Positions 1 to 8,774 of a DNA stretch of 20,831 bases are shown one piece after another (position 1 is the stretch's first letter; the number at the start of each line of letters is the position of its first letter). The stretch lies in the IMG/VR virus record IMGVR_UViG_3300033388_003195, positions 1 to 20,831 of that record. One strand, written 5' to 3'. The notes beneath the pieces are model-generated. The model searched no databases. It worked only from the letters and a program-made list of their open reading frames with translations, and had not been told where the DNA came from. A program made the position numbers and the translations under genes. The stretch is from a virus.

Positions 1-28
1 AAATTTAAAAAAACTGAGGTGAAAGCTG

Positions 29-970
29 ATGCCAATACTAACGAGTCGTGAGGTTGTCCTTGTAAAAGAGGAAAGCACCTATAATACTGATGCAGCACCT
101 ACAGCGTCAGCAGATGCAATTTTAGTTGGCAATCCATCGTGGGGTCATGAAGGATTGCGTATGAATGAGCGCAACGTGGTTAAGAATACTAATGCTGTCA
201 AGCAGCATGTGTTTGGTGACACACTTAAAACTATTTCAATGGACGTTGAACTCAAAGGTTCCGGTACTGCTGGTACTGCCCCTGATTTAGGGGTGTTATT
301 TGAAGCATGTAGTTATGATGAAACTGTAGTTGCAGTTACATCTGTTACCTATGCACCAACATCAACATATGCAGATCAGAAATCAGTAACAGTGTGGTAT
401 TACCAGGATGGTTTATTGCACAAACTGACAGGTTGCCGTGGTACATTCACCGTGAACCTTGAAACTGGTACTATACCAATGGCTACATTCACCTTGACAG
501 GTCACTCAATAGCCCCAATTGATGCAGCACTTATATCACCTACATTGGATACGACATCACCTGTAGCTGTTAAAGGAGCGCCATTTACCATTGATGGTTT
601 TGCAGCCATAATTAGTTCTTTGACATTCGATGCAGGTGTAACTGTAATGACACCTCCTGATATTTCTGAGACAGATGGGTTTGGTGAAATAACAGTTGGT
701 AAACGTGATCTAAATGGGTCATTTGATCCACAGGCTGATTTAGTTGCCAATGAAGACTTCTATGGTAATTTCCGTTCAGGTACTCAAATGGCATTAACCA
801 CAGGTGCAATTGGTGCAACTGCTGGTAATATTTTGACTATTGCAATGCCGAAGGTTTATTACCGTGATGTTTCACCAGGTGATCGTGATGGTATTCGCAC
901 TTATGAATTACCGTTTGGTGCTGTAGAAGATTCGGCTGGTGATGATGAAATAAGTATCGTATTTACGTGA
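29..970 (+). CDS. phage tail tube (major tail) protein
   Basis: 313 residues. Likely the protein that polymerises into the inner tube of a non-contractile tail. Sequence support: the N-terminal segment (SREVVLVKEESTYNT) and the beta-rich, Thr/Gly/Val-rich body resemble phage tail tube proteins of the Phage_tube_2 kind. Its position immediately before a frameshifted chaperone pair and a tape measure gene is the standard siphovirus order. Start ATG at 29 has a GAGG Shine-Dalgarno at 16-19. No signal peptide or membrane segment is visible. A capsid or head-tail connector role is less likely given the downstream order. The family assignment is from memory of the pattern, not a search. Confidence 0.75.
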   Translation: MPILTSREVVLVKEESTYNTDAAPTASADAILVGNPSWGHEGLRMNERNVVKNTNAVKQHVFGDTLKTISMDVELKGSGTAGTAPDLGVLFEACSYDETVVAVTSVTYAPTSTYADQKSVTVWYYQDGLLHKLTGCRGTFTVNLETGTIPMATFTLTGHSIAPIDAALISPTLDTTSPVAVKGAPFTIDGFAAIISSLTFDAGVTVMTPPDISETDGFGEITVGKRDLNGSFDPQADLVANEDFYGNFRSGTQMALTTGAIGATAGNILTIAMPKVYYRDVSPGDRDGIRTYELPFGAVEDSAGDDEISIVFT

Positions 971-1013
971 TATATATGTATAACTATAACTCTACAATGT
1001 AAGAGAGAATATT

Positions 1014-1331
1014 ATGACAAAAGCAATAGAAATGTTAACAGGTGTTAAATTTACTTCTGATTTTGACACTGATAAAAAGAAAACAATTTGGTTATTAAAA
1101 TCAATAAATTCATTGGAGTTTATTGATTGCAATGGTAATGGTTATGTAGACCATGTATTGTTTGTTCACAAAGGTCTTACTGGATGGGAAAATTTCCGTG
1201 ATCATAAGAATAAACAAATTGAATTTAGTGTTGAAAATATTAGTCGAATAGACCCGAATATCTTACTTGATATTTCATTAAAAGTTCAAGACATTTCCAC
1301 ACTTAGTGAGAAAGAAAGAAAAAACTCATAA
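1014..1331 (+). CDS. tail assembly chaperone, short form (lambda gpG-like)
   Basis: 105 residues. By position, between tail tube and tape measure, and by the slippery site at its 3' end, this is the short form of the tail assembly chaperone that coats the tape measure protein during tail assembly. No conserved motif is recognised, which is usual for this fast-evolving family. The upstream AAGAGAG gives a ribosome site. The last codons cover A AAA AAC at 1319-1325 in the correct zero-frame phase for a -1 shift, and the stop follows at 1329-1331. The function rests on gene order and the frameshift signal rather than on similarity. Confidence 0.75.
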   Translation: MTKAIEMLTGVKFTSDFDTDKKKTIWLLKSINSLEFIDCNGNGYVDHVLFVHKGLTGWENFRDHKNKQIEFSVENISRIDPNILLDISLKVQDISTLSEKERKNS

Positions 1332-1374
1332 TCGCAATTGGTGTCATGAGTAATCCAAAAGATTACAATTGCGA
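1319..1374 (+). promoter_or_regulatory. programmed -1 ribosomal frameshift site with downstream hairpin
   Basis: The heptamer A AAA AAC at 1319-1325 is in the phase required for tandem slippage. Seven bases later begins a 9-bp stem, TCGCAATTG at 1332-1340 pairing with CAATTGCGA at 1366-1374. Inside it a second 5-bp stem (TAATC 1351-1355 with GATTA 1361-1365, loop CAAAA) stacks directly on the 3' strand of the first. Slippery heptamer, short spacer and stem are the canonical parts of a -1 frameshift signal. The -1 frame leads straight into the chaperone extension. Confidence 0.85.
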
Positions 1375-1624
1375 GACATGTGATCATAAGTATTGCGGTG
1401 TTGATGTCACAGGTTCAAAAGGTGATGCTCCATACCCTAAATGGAAGTTAGACGGTTATGATGATTTATGGTCATGTCCGTTACCGATGATTACCGATGA
1501 GACTAATTTCTTTTTGAAGATGCACAAGCATTATAAAAATGGCATATTACTCACCAGTAAACACGGGTCTAATTTATTAGACCAACCGAATAAATATCTT
1601 GAGGCAATGGAGATACTAGGGTAA
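1325..1624 (+). CDS. tail assembly chaperone, -1 frameshift extension (gpGT-like)
   Basis: This is the -1 frame that continues from the slippery site at 1319-1325. After the slip the ribosome reads 1325 onward without a stop into the ORF that has its first ATG at 1346 and ends at 1624. The fused product would run from 1014 to 1624. The ATG at 1346 has no visible Shine-Dalgarno, which supports expression only by frameshifting. The extension contains two closely spaced Cys pairs (CETCDHKYC, and a later C before PLPM), possibly metal binding. Its stop TAA overlaps the start of the tape measure gene (TAATG), implying translational coupling. In lambda-like phages the T domain contacts the tail tube protein. 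Confidence 0.7.
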   Translation, partial: LIIAIGVMSNPKDYNCETCDHKYCGVDVTGSKGDAPYPKWKLDGYDDLWSCPLPMITDETNFFLKMHKHYKNGILLTSKHGSNLLDQPNKYLEAMEILG

Positions 1625-3597
1625 TGGCTACAGGTTCAGATAAGAATATAGGCATTGATGTTACTGCCAGGGATAAGACAAAAAAGGCACTAGGTAGCGT
1701 TAAGAAAAATCTTAAAGGAACTAGCAAAGAAGCCAACACTCTATCAGCCCGTTTCCGTAATATGGCACGGGCAACTGCTGCTATTGAGGGGCCATTAGGT
1801 GGTACTGCTGGTCGCCTGAGTGTGATTGCTACACTACTTGGTTCAGCTAATGTTGGCATGGTGGCATTAACAGCTACTATGACCGGCATGACTCTTGTAG
1901 CAGGTCTAGGCATTAAACGGTTTGGTGAATTTGAAGAACAAGGCCTTAAAGTTGAGCAAATGCTTAAGACTACTGGTAATGCCTCTGGTCTTACTGCACG
2001 ACAAATCAACACACTCGCTGATGAAATCGGTGAAGCCACACTCCAAAGCAGGAACGGTGTATTAGAAGCCTCTGCCGTTCTTATGTCATTTAAATCCATT
2101 GCCGGTGACTCATTCAGATCAACAATGAAAGTTGCTGCTGATATGTCAGCATTGATGGGCACTGATTTAAAATCATCCGTTGTTCAACTCGGTAAAGCAT
2201 TAGAAGACCCGACCAAAGGGTTAAGCGCTTTATCACGATCCGGTATTAGCTTTAATGCCACTCAAACTGAGATGATTAAAAAGATGCACGAGACAGGTAA
2301 TGCTGCTGGTGCGCAAGCTGAAATTCTCAAAATACTTGAAGGACAATTAGGAGGTGCTGGTGCTGCTGCTGGTGGTGGGTTGAGTGGTGCTTTAGATTTA
2401 GTTAGTCATGGATGGGATAAACTGTTAGTTCAATTAGCAAGCGGTGGTGCTGGTGAAAATGTAACTGAAATGATTAAACAAATCGGTAGTGGTATGAATA
2501 ATATCGCTAACGAGATGGATGAACAGCATGACACGTCAGGTAAAATGCAGAAGGTCTATGATGACAGACTTGCAATTACAATACGTATAAATGCTGAAGA
2601 AGCATTAGGTGATCGTGGCAGTAAATTACGTCTTAATGCAATGAAGAGACAGCGTGAAGAAATGAACGTACGCATTAGGCAATTGGACAGCGTTCTGTTT
2701 AAAGAACACATGTCTAAACAGAACGCTGAAGCAGCGGCAGCAGCATCTAAGAAATCGTTAAAAGAAGAAGCGGATGCTGTAGCTAAAAAATCTACTGCTG
2801 AAAAAATTGCTGCAACTACTAAGAAAGAATTTGAGAAAAGTCAAGCTAGTGCATCTAAGTTTGGTGAAAAATTAAAACTTGAGAATCAACAATTGAGTGA
2901 TTCATTCTTCACAAAAGAACAACTTGAGAACGAGTATTTTGCTCGTAAAATGGCAAAAATTAATGAGTTCAGATCAACCAATGCAGCTAACGATCAACAA
3001 GCTGATCAAATGACGTTAGATGCTAAACGGACACATGAATTAAAGTTAACGGATATTAAAGCCGTTGAAAATGAGAAACGTGAAAAGAGTGAAGCCAAGT
3101 TGTCACGTTTAAAAGTAAGTGCGGCAGCAGGTGTTGCATCTAATTTAGCAATATTAATGAACACTAATAGTAAAAAGTTATTTAAAATCGGTAAAACTGC
3201 TGCAATTGCAGCAGCTATGATCAACACTTATCAAGCAATCACAAAAACAATGGCTGCAACACCTTATCCGTGGAATATACCGCTTGCAGCAGCACAAGGT
3301 ATTGCGGGGATGGTACAAGTAGCAAATATTAAATCACAGAAATTTAGTGGTGCACGTGAACATGGTGGTGCTGTTATTGGAGGTCGTAGCTATTTGGTTG
3401 GTGAACGTGGGCCTGAAATGTGGACAGCACCAGACAGTGGGCGAATCGTAAACAACAGCAATATATCAAATGCTGGTACAACCAATAACTTGACAGTAAA
3501 TAATTATGTGGGTGTCAGTGATGATCATATTGCTGATGTTGCGTGGAATAGTTTATTGGATCGTATGAATGAAGAAGGCATGAGGTTTGCAGCATGA
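1624..3597 (+). CDS. tail tape measure protein
   Basis: 657 residues. Sets tail length and is ejected ahead of the DNA. N-terminus is basic and Ala/Lys-rich. A hydrophobic stretch lies at about residues 65-98, followed by a long, mostly helical region with tape measure features (Lys/Glu/Ala-rich, coiled-coil-like about 330-490). The C-terminal part (about 494-575) contains the typical segment with TAAIAAAMINTYQAI and a second hydrophobic patch, then AREHGGAVIGGRSYLVGERGPE, a pattern shared by many lambda-like tape measures. The gene starts by TAATG overlap with the chaperone and ends by ATGA overlap with the next gene. A perfect 14-bp inverted repeat lies inside it at 2688-2728. Confidence 0.92.
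   Translation: MATGSDKNIGIDVTARDKTKKALGSVKKNLKGTSKEANTLSARFRNMARATAAIEGPLGGTAGRLSVIATLLGSANVGMVALTATMTGMTLVAGLGIKRFGEFEEQGLKVEQMLKTTGNASGLTARQINTLADEIGEATLQSRNGVLEASAVLMSFKSIAGDSFRSTMKVAADMSALMGTDLKSSVVQLGKALEDPTKGLSALSRSGISFNATQTEMIKKMHETGNAAGAQAEILKILEGQLGGAGAAAGGGLSGALDLVSHGWDKLLVQLASGGAGENVTEMIKQIGSGMNNIANEMDEQHDTSGKMQKVYDDRLAITIRINAEEALGDRGSKLRLNAMKRQREEMNVRIRQLDSVLFKEHMSKQNAEAAAAASKKSLKEEADAVAKKSTAEKIAATTKKEFEKSQASASKFGEKLKLENQQLSDSFFTKEQLENEYFARKMAKINEFRSTNAANDQQADQMTLDAKRTHELKLTDIKAVENEKREKSEAKLSRLKVSAAAGVASNLAILMNTNSKKLFKIGKTAAIAAAMINTYQAITKTMAATPYPWNIPLAAAQGIAGMVQVANIKSQKFSGAREHGGAVIGGRSYLVGERGPEMWTAPDSGRIVNNSNISNAGTTNNLTVNNYVGVSDDHIADVAWNSLLDRMNEEGMRFAA
2688..2728. repeat. perfect 14-bp inverted repeat inside the tape measure gene
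   Basis: CAGCGTTCTGTTTA at 2688-2701 is exactly reverse-complementary to TAAACAGAACGCTG at 2715-2728, with a 13-base loop. There is no T-run on either side, so it does not look like an intrinsic terminator. It falls in the helical middle of the tape measure protein. Confidence 0.8.
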
Positions 3598-4199
3598 GCG
3601 GTACTTTCCCAACATCACCTGGCCCTGCCACAGTTAAATTATCATCTAATCAACCTGTTATTGTAAGCACATCTGAGTCAGGTAAACGTAAATCAAGAAT
3701 ACAAGGTGGTCACTTGTGGATAATAAAGATGACGTGGGTTCAAATGTTACGTACATTATTCTCCCCAATATTTGCTTTTGCTGTATCACAACGAGGGGGA
3801 CACGGCACTTTTCAAATATCATTACCGAACTTTAATACACCTCAAGGAATTGCTACAGGAACACCTTTGGTTAATGGTATTCACACTGCTGGTGATGAAA
3901 CAATTTCCACAGATGGTTGGACTAACAGTATTACCGACATAATGAAAGGTGGTGACGTATTAAAATTCTCAAGTCACAGCAAAGTATACATGGTTACAGC
4001 AAATGCAAATTCTGGTACATCTACTGGCCCCGCGACATTATCAATTGTACCGCCATTAATAGAAAATTTAGCAGACAATGAAGTTATCACTGTGAATAAT
4101 GTTGAGTTCACTGTGGCATTCACAAAAAATATAACTGATTGGAATACTTCTGCACCAACCATATCAACGTTTACTGCTGATATGGTTGAGGCTATTTAA
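3594..4199 (+). CDS. minor tail / distal tail protein, putative
   Basis: 201 residues. Directly follows the tape measure gene with an ATGA overlap (3594-3597) and precedes the tail-tip gene by two bases, the place where siphoviruses encode the distal tail or baseplate-ring component. The N-terminal 85 residues (from MSGTFPTSPGPATVKLSSNQP through AFAVSQRGGHGTFQISLP) look like a structural domain seen in minor tail proteins of similar phages. The C-terminal half (KGGDVLKFSSHSKVYMVTANANS) has the beta-rich pattern of Dit-like or adhesion domains. No signal peptide is visible. Role is inferred mainly from position. Confidence 0.6.
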   Translation: MSGTFPTSPGPATVKLSSNQPVIVSTSESGKRKSRIQGGHLWIIKMTWVQMLRTLFSPIFAFAVSQRGGHGTFQISLPNFNTPQGIATGTPLVNGIHTAGDETISTDGWTNSITDIMKGGDVLKFSSHSKVYMVTANANSGTSTGPATLSIVPPLIENLADNEVITVNNVEFTVAFTKNITDWNTSAPTISTFTADMVEAI

Positions 4200-4201
4200 T
4201 A

Positions 4202-5227
4202 ATGACTAAACGCGGATTATCAGCAGGCGCAATTACCGAGCTTGGCAGCGATGACTTGGAAGTTTTCCATTTGGTACAGATGGATTTCCCAGAAAGACTG
4301 AGGTACACAACTGGATCACGTGATGTAACTATTGGCCTGGAAGCGAGCAAGTTTCATGGTGATGTTGTTGGTACTTCCTCAGGTATAGCCTTAGCTGATA
4401 GTGGTACTAAATTAATTCATGTTGGCACAACGAGCGACATTGCGTATCTATATAATTTAGATGATGCCAATAGCGTGGAATCGGCATCATACTCTGGTGA
4501 GTTTTACGAGCCTTCATCAGGGGTGGTGGCAAATTCAGTTGCCGCAAAGTTCAGCCCTAACGGGTTGGCTGTGTTCTTCCTTGATTCAGTCAATCTAAAG
4601 GTTCATCAATACACGCTTTCGTCACCATTTGTTATTGAGTCAGCTACAGACGCAGGTAAATCATGTGATATTTCAGGGGAAATAACTAGCCCCTCAAGTA
4701 TGGATTTTAGCGACAACGGCGACACGCTTTATGTTTTTAATACTGCTGACGGTAAAATTCATCAATATGATTTATCAGTAATTCCATGGGATTTGGCTTC
4801 TTCGCCCTACTCTTCTTTAAGTTCACCTGCGGTAACTTCTCAAGAGTCTATACCGCTTGCAATAAAAATTGGATCATCAGGAACTAAAGCATATGTAACT
4901 GGATTAAGTGGTTATGTATATCAGTATTCAATAACCGCCGGAAATATAAGCACTCTATCTTATGACTCAATTTCATTTTCGTTCGCAGCATATCAACCCG
5001 CAGTTGTTAACGGGTTGGACATCTCATCTGACGGATTAACTATGCTCGCTCTGAGTCCTTCTAATGACACTATATATCAATACGCTTTAAGTTCAGCATG
5101 GAATGTTTCCACTGCAAGCTATGATCCTGTTTATGTTGATTTTATTTCTGGCGCCATTATATCTAAAATTCCAGATTTTAAAGAGACATACACAGGTATT
5201 TACCGAATTCCGATGAGGCTGTTTTAG
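4202..5227 (+). CDS. tail tip/hub protein, N-terminal part with inserted beta-propeller-like repeats
   Basis: 341 residues. The first ~60 residues (ELGSDDLEVFHLVQMDFPERLRYTTG...SKFHGDVVG) resemble the start of phage tail-tip proteins of the DUF2163 kind. From about 4380 to 5150 follow roughly five repeats of ~50 residues of the form (S/A)xDG...(I/V)(Y/H)QY.LS..W....ASY, a beta-propeller pattern known from phage and bacterial adhesion proteins. The end (DFKETYTGIYRI) is where the hub domain should resume, but the frame stops at 5225-5227. The natural continuation (DEAVLVFQGFLESYSSTEDI) is in the -1 frame from about 5212. The gene therefore looks split by a one-base frameshift from the ORF that follows. 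No slippery heptamer is visible there. Confidence 0.7.
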   Translation: MTKRGLSAGAITELGSDDLEVFHLVQMDFPERLRYTTGSRDVTIGLEASKFHGDVVGTSSGIALADSGTKLIHVGTTSDIAYLYNLDDANSVESASYSGEFYEPSSGVVANSVAAKFSPNGLAVFFLDSVNLKVHQYTLSSPFVIESATDAGKSCDISGEITSPSSMDFSDNGDTLYVFNTADGKIHQYDLSVIPWDLASSPYSSLSSPAVTSQESIPLAIKIGSSGTKAYVTGLSGYVYQYSITAGNISTLSYDSISFSFAAYQPAVVNGLDISSDGLTMLALSPSNDTIYQYALSSAWNVSTASYDPVYVDFISGAIISKIPDFKETYTGIYRIPMRLF

Positions 5228-7842
5228 TTTTTCAAGGGTTTTTAGAATCCTATTCTTCTACAGAAGATATTGAAAAAAGAACATCAACAGTTAGCTGGAA
5301 AATAGCTAATCACTGGAATAACTGGGATGAATCAAACGGTAGATATTTAACAGATACGGCGCAACAAGAATTATTCCCTGGTGATTTAGGCTTGGAATTT
5401 GTTGGCGTAACTGAGCCTGCTTTAGCTTACTGGGGCAAGGAATCATTCGTAACTAAGAATGAATTTCTCCAGTGGTATAACTTAACTACAAACAGTTTTC
5501 CAGAAAATGGTCGTGATCAATATGCTGACAGATTAATGTCAGCATTTCCGCCTGAGCAATATGATTGGATATCTGGCGCTAATGAGATTAATAAACTGTC
5601 GGTTATTTATGGCAGCACTGCTGTAAAAGGTATCCCGATATTTAGAGATGTAACAACCACGAAGGTTGACGGTGATACGCTATGGGTCGTATACGCCCTG
5701 GGTGAAGGTGAATGCTCGGCTTTAACGGATACAGAGTTTGACGGTCTTAGCGTATCGTCTGGAACATACTCAGGTAATGTTACGGTTACATTTTACCCAG
5801 GCTCAGACAGTCAAACGGTAGGGGATTATTCCAGTGGCTTAGAAACCGCAAGCGGTGATTGGACAACTGAACATAGATGTAAAGGTATAGCATGTGCAGT
5901 TGTTAAATATATTTATGACCCTGAGCTTTGGTCAGGTGAGCCTGATCCATTATTTATAATAGACGGCATGAAGTGTGCAGGGTTTGACTTAGGCGATCCC
6001 AGCATTTTCTCAGCCAGTCCAGCGCGTGTCCTCAATGATTATTTATTAAATACAACATATGGTAAAGGGCTGCAAAGGTCTGAGTTAGATCAATTTGCTA
6101 ATGGGCATTCATATGCGGGTACTGCTGTAACTGAAAATGACGGCGGTTCTGGGACAATATCTCGTTTCGCGTTCAATGGTGTCCTGGATACAAGGCAGTC
6201 AATTAAGAAAAATGTTGAATCTATATTATTTACAATGATTGGTTCGTTGCCGTGGATAGGCGGTAAATATAAATTAGTAATAAAGCGTAATGACGATACA
6301 GCGGATTACACATTTGATAAGGATAATATTACAGGAGCATTTAAAGTAGAAGAGGCCGGTATAAAAAATTATTTAAACCAGATTTTTTATAAATTCACAG
6401 ATCCGCTAATTGACTATGGTGAGTCAATGGTTGTATATCCAGATCCTTTGATTGCGGGTCAAGCTGACATTAACAGGGCATTACTTGCAGATGATGGTGG
6501 AAGACGATTAAAGAAAACAATAACCAATAAATACGAGAACAGCCGATTTAGAAGTGTCAACAGATGTAACACAATAATCAAGCAATCCAGAGACACTTTG
6601 GTTATAAGTCTAAAGTGTAACAATCCCGACTCTTTGCAAAATGAAACTGGTGATATTGTTTATGTAACACGCGAAACTCAGGGTTGGGTTAATTTACCAT
6701 GTAGAATTTCAGAAATGATTGTACATGGTGACGGGGATTGCAGTTTTACGCTATCCTATTATGATTCAACCAATTATGATTGGGATGTACCAGCGGATTA
6801 CACGCCGCCATCAGCAACGACTTTGACTGATCCTTTGTCTGTTCCAGCACCGACAGGAATTACACTTACTGATCACCAAGAAACAACTGATGATTTAACG
6901 TCAGTTGATGCAATAAAAGTTACATGGACAGCCACAAATGAAAAATACAATGTGGATAAATATGAAGTTGAATTTAGTGTTGGCTCAAGACCTTATACAA
7001 GATTCGCAGAAATAAAAGCTAATGATACTCTTGAGGCTTATTTAAAAAACGTAGAATACGGTGAGTCTTATATTATAAGAGTTAGGGCAGTTAATTATCT
7101 CGGTGTACCTTCATCGTGGAACACGACTTCAAGAACGTATTTGAACCTTACAGCACGTGGATTTGATATTGCGTTGTATGGTACAGACTCATGGAAAAAC
7201 GAAGGTGGTTTTTATTGGAATCCATTACTAGATTCAAATGATTCTTTGTATGCGTCGTATACATCTGGAAGCACGTTAACTTTTACAAACGACGGTGCAA
7301 TGACATTAACCCAAAATAGTTTATACCCATGTTATGCCGGGAAAAAGGCTGTGGGTTCTATAGGTGGAAGATTTGATTATTTTGATACTGAAATTTATGT
7401 AAAGTTTATATTAAGTATTTCAGATATTACAGCAATGGCAGACGCGGGGCCGGAACACGGTACGCAAATGATAATTGGTAATATGACAGATGGCTTTGGT
7501 TTTACATTTAACAATGTATCATCAACAACGTTTGCTATTTATGGTGTACATGCTCAAGGAGGTACAATAACACAATGGATTATTGCCGGTGCAACAGCAG
7601 TAGACACGGAATTTGAATTTGAGATGCACTTTATACCGGATGTAAGTTTAACACTTGTTGGTGCTGGCACTACGGTTACCAAGTTAAAAGCGGCTATGTC
7701 AGGTGGTGTTATTTTAAAAGATACAGACTCAACAACTAATTTATGCATGGCTATGGTTTTAGAAGAGGCAACTACCTCATCCCCGTCACCACCACCCTCA
7801 GTAACATTATCTGAATATGTAGTAATGAAGTTACCATCATGA
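5212..7842 (+). CDS. tail tip / receptor-binding protein, main part (J-like, with fibronectin type III domain)
   Basis: Open from 5182 with no ATG; the first usable start would be TTG at 5392. However, the residues before 5392 (VFQGFLESYSSTEDI, then RYLTDTAQQELFPGDLGLEF) match the hub domain of this family, so translation should enter by frameshift from the preceding ORF near 5212. From 5392 on there are 816 residues. A tail-tip core contains INKLSVIYGSTAVKGIPIFRDV and LWVVYALGEGE, as in J-like proteins. A segment ARVLNDYLLNTTYGKGL follows. A fibronectin type III domain lies at about 6840-7130 (PAPTGITL...IKVTWTA...YIIRVRAVN). The C-terminal ~230 residues are beta-rich, possibly a host-contact domain. 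It ends by ATGA overlap with the next gene. Likely role: tail tip and receptor recognition. The frameshift may be a mutation, an assembly error or unusual recoding. Confidence 0.75.
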   Translation, partial: DEAVLVFQGFLESYSSTEDIEKRTSTVSWKIANHWNNWDESNGRYLTDTAQQELFPGDLGLEFVGVTEPALAYWGKESFVTKNEFLQWYNLTTNSFPENGRDQYADRLMSAFPPEQYDWISGANEINKLSVIYGSTAVKGIPIFRDVTTTKVDGDTLWVVYALGEGECSALTDTEFDGLSVSSGTYSGNVTVTFYPGSDSQTVGDYSSGLETASGDWTTEHRCKGIACAVVKYIYDPELWSGEPDPLFIIDGMKCAGFDLGDPSIFSASPARVLNDYLLNTTYGKGLQRSELDQFANGHSYAGTAVTENDGGSGTISRFAFNGVLDTRQSIKKNVESILFTMIGSLPWIGGKYKLVIKRNDDTADYTFDKDNITGAFKVEEAGIKNYLNQIFYKFTDPLIDYGESMVVYPDPLIAGQADINRALLADDGGRRLKKTITNKYENSRFRSVNRCNTIIKQSRDTLVISLKCNNPDSLQNETGDIVYVTRETQGWVNLPCRISEMIVHGDGDCSFTLSYYDSTNYDWDVPADYTPPSATTLTDPLSVPAPTGITLTDHQETTDDLTSVDAIKVTWTATNEKYNVDKYEVEFSVGSRPYTRFAEIKANDTLEAYLKNVEYGESYIIRVRAVNYLGVPSSWNTTSRTYLNLTARGFDIALYGTDSWKNEGGFYWNPLLDSNDSLYASYTSGSTLTFTNDGAMTLTQNSLYPCYAGKKAVGSIGGRFDYFDTEIYVKFILSISDITAMADAGPEHGTQMIIGNMTDGFGFTFNNVSSTTFAIYGVHAQGGTITQWIIAGATAVDTEFEFEMHFIPDVSLTLVGAGTTVTKLKAAMSGGVILKDTDSTTNLCMAMVLEEATTSSPSPPPSVTLSEYVVMKLPS

Positions 7843-8231
7843 AGACTTTAGAATTAGGTTCTGAAATACCAAAAAATGCAACTGCTGTTATTTATGAAGC
7901 GGATCATGTAAAAGTATATGAGCATGGCGATGGAATAACTCAGTTAAAGTTACACAAAAAAGCCACAATGAATCTAGCTCATTCTCGTACTGACAGAAGA
8001 AAGAGAATTTTTATAAAATCAGAGGCGATATCTGTAACTACTGAAAATGGTAATGAGTACCAGGGCAATAAAGATGCCCGTATAAATTTGATGTGTGCTA
8101 TCACAGCGCTAGATCCAGGCGAATTTATTGAATGGATCATGAAGCATAATGATGTAGCAACTGTCACCCGCGAAGAATTGAAAGAAGCTCTTAAATTAAG
8201 TATGGCAGCATATGAGGTGTTATTAAAATGA
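7839..8231 (+). CDS. DUF4376-like tail-associated protein / fibre chaperone, putative
   Basis: 130 residues. Starts inside the stop of the tail-tip gene (ATGA at 7839-7842) and ends in an ATGA overlap with the amidase. The C-terminal half (KDARINLMCAITALD...EWIMKHNDVATVTREELKEAL) has the layout of DUF4376-type domains, often found at the C-terminus of tail fibre or fibre-assembly proteins: an Asp-Ala helix, a Trp followed by an Asn-Asp turn, then V-T-x-x-E-L and a helix. The N-terminal ~75 residues are not recognised. A chaperone or accessory role for the tail tip is inferred from the domain pattern and location. Confidence 0.5.
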   Translation: MKTLELGSEIPKNATAVIYEADHVKVYEHGDGITQLKLHKKATMNLAHSRTDRRKRIFIKSEAISVTTENGNEYQGNKDARINLMCAITALDPGEFIEWIMKHNDVATVTREELKEALKLSMAAYEVLLK

Positions 8232-8764
8232 TAGCCATATCAGCAGGTCACTATCCTGAACGTCCTGGTGCATGTTACGAGGATTTCTGTGAACATGGTG
8301 AAGCAAAGTCATGGGCAATTATAATTACTGACCACCTCATCAGGCTTGGTTGTGATGCACGACTTGTACCTTCAGGCGTACTCAGTAAGAAGGTTGAGTA
8401 CACTAACGGCTGCAATGCTGACATTGCCATTGAGATTCATTTTAATTCTGCTGTGAGCAAAGGAGAGCATGTGGGGGAGGGGTGTGAGACATTGTTTTAC
8501 CCTGAGTCACAAAAAGGTGCATTTATTGCCGGTGAGATTCAAACTGCATTGGCACCTGGTTTATTCCGTGATCGAGGCATTAAGCCTGGGTGGTACAGGA
8601 TGAACCCTAAAAAAGGTGTAGATTTTTTTCTTGCGCGAACAAAGTGTCCTGCTATAATTATTGAACCAGATTTTATTCACAGAGTTAACCACATACAAAG
8701 TAATCGTGAACAGGCCTGTGAGCTGATTTCAGAAACTTTAATGAGGATTCAACATGAACCATGA
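8228..8764 (+). CDS. N-acetylmuramoyl-L-alanine amidase (endolysin, Amidase_3 type)
   Basis: 178 residues. Zinc amidase that cuts the bond between muramic acid and the stem peptide, releasing phage by degrading peptidoglycan. All expected residues are visible: zinc ligands His8 (SAGHYP), Glu25 (HGEAK) and His71 (EIHFNS), and the catalytic Glu146 (IIIEPDF). The length matches a bare catalytic domain without a cell-wall-binding module. There is no signal peptide or signal anchor, so export should depend on a holin, and a holin-like gene lies just downstream. Start ATG 8228 overlaps the preceding stop. Confidence 0.93.
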   Translation: MIAISAGHYPERPGACYEDFCEHGEAKSWAIIITDHLIRLGCDARLVPSGVLSKKVEYTNGCNADIAIEIHFNSAVSKGEHVGEGCETLFYPESQKGAFIAGEIQTALAPGLFRDRGIKPGWYRMNPKKGVDFFLARTKCPAIIIEPDFIHRVNHIQSNREQACELISETLMRIQHEP

Positions 8765-8774
8765 GGTGCATACT

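Noticed and set aside
1569-2162. Long minus-strand ORF opposite the tape measure gene
   Set aside because: Shadow of the tape measure coding sequence; no ribosome site, no operon context on that strand.
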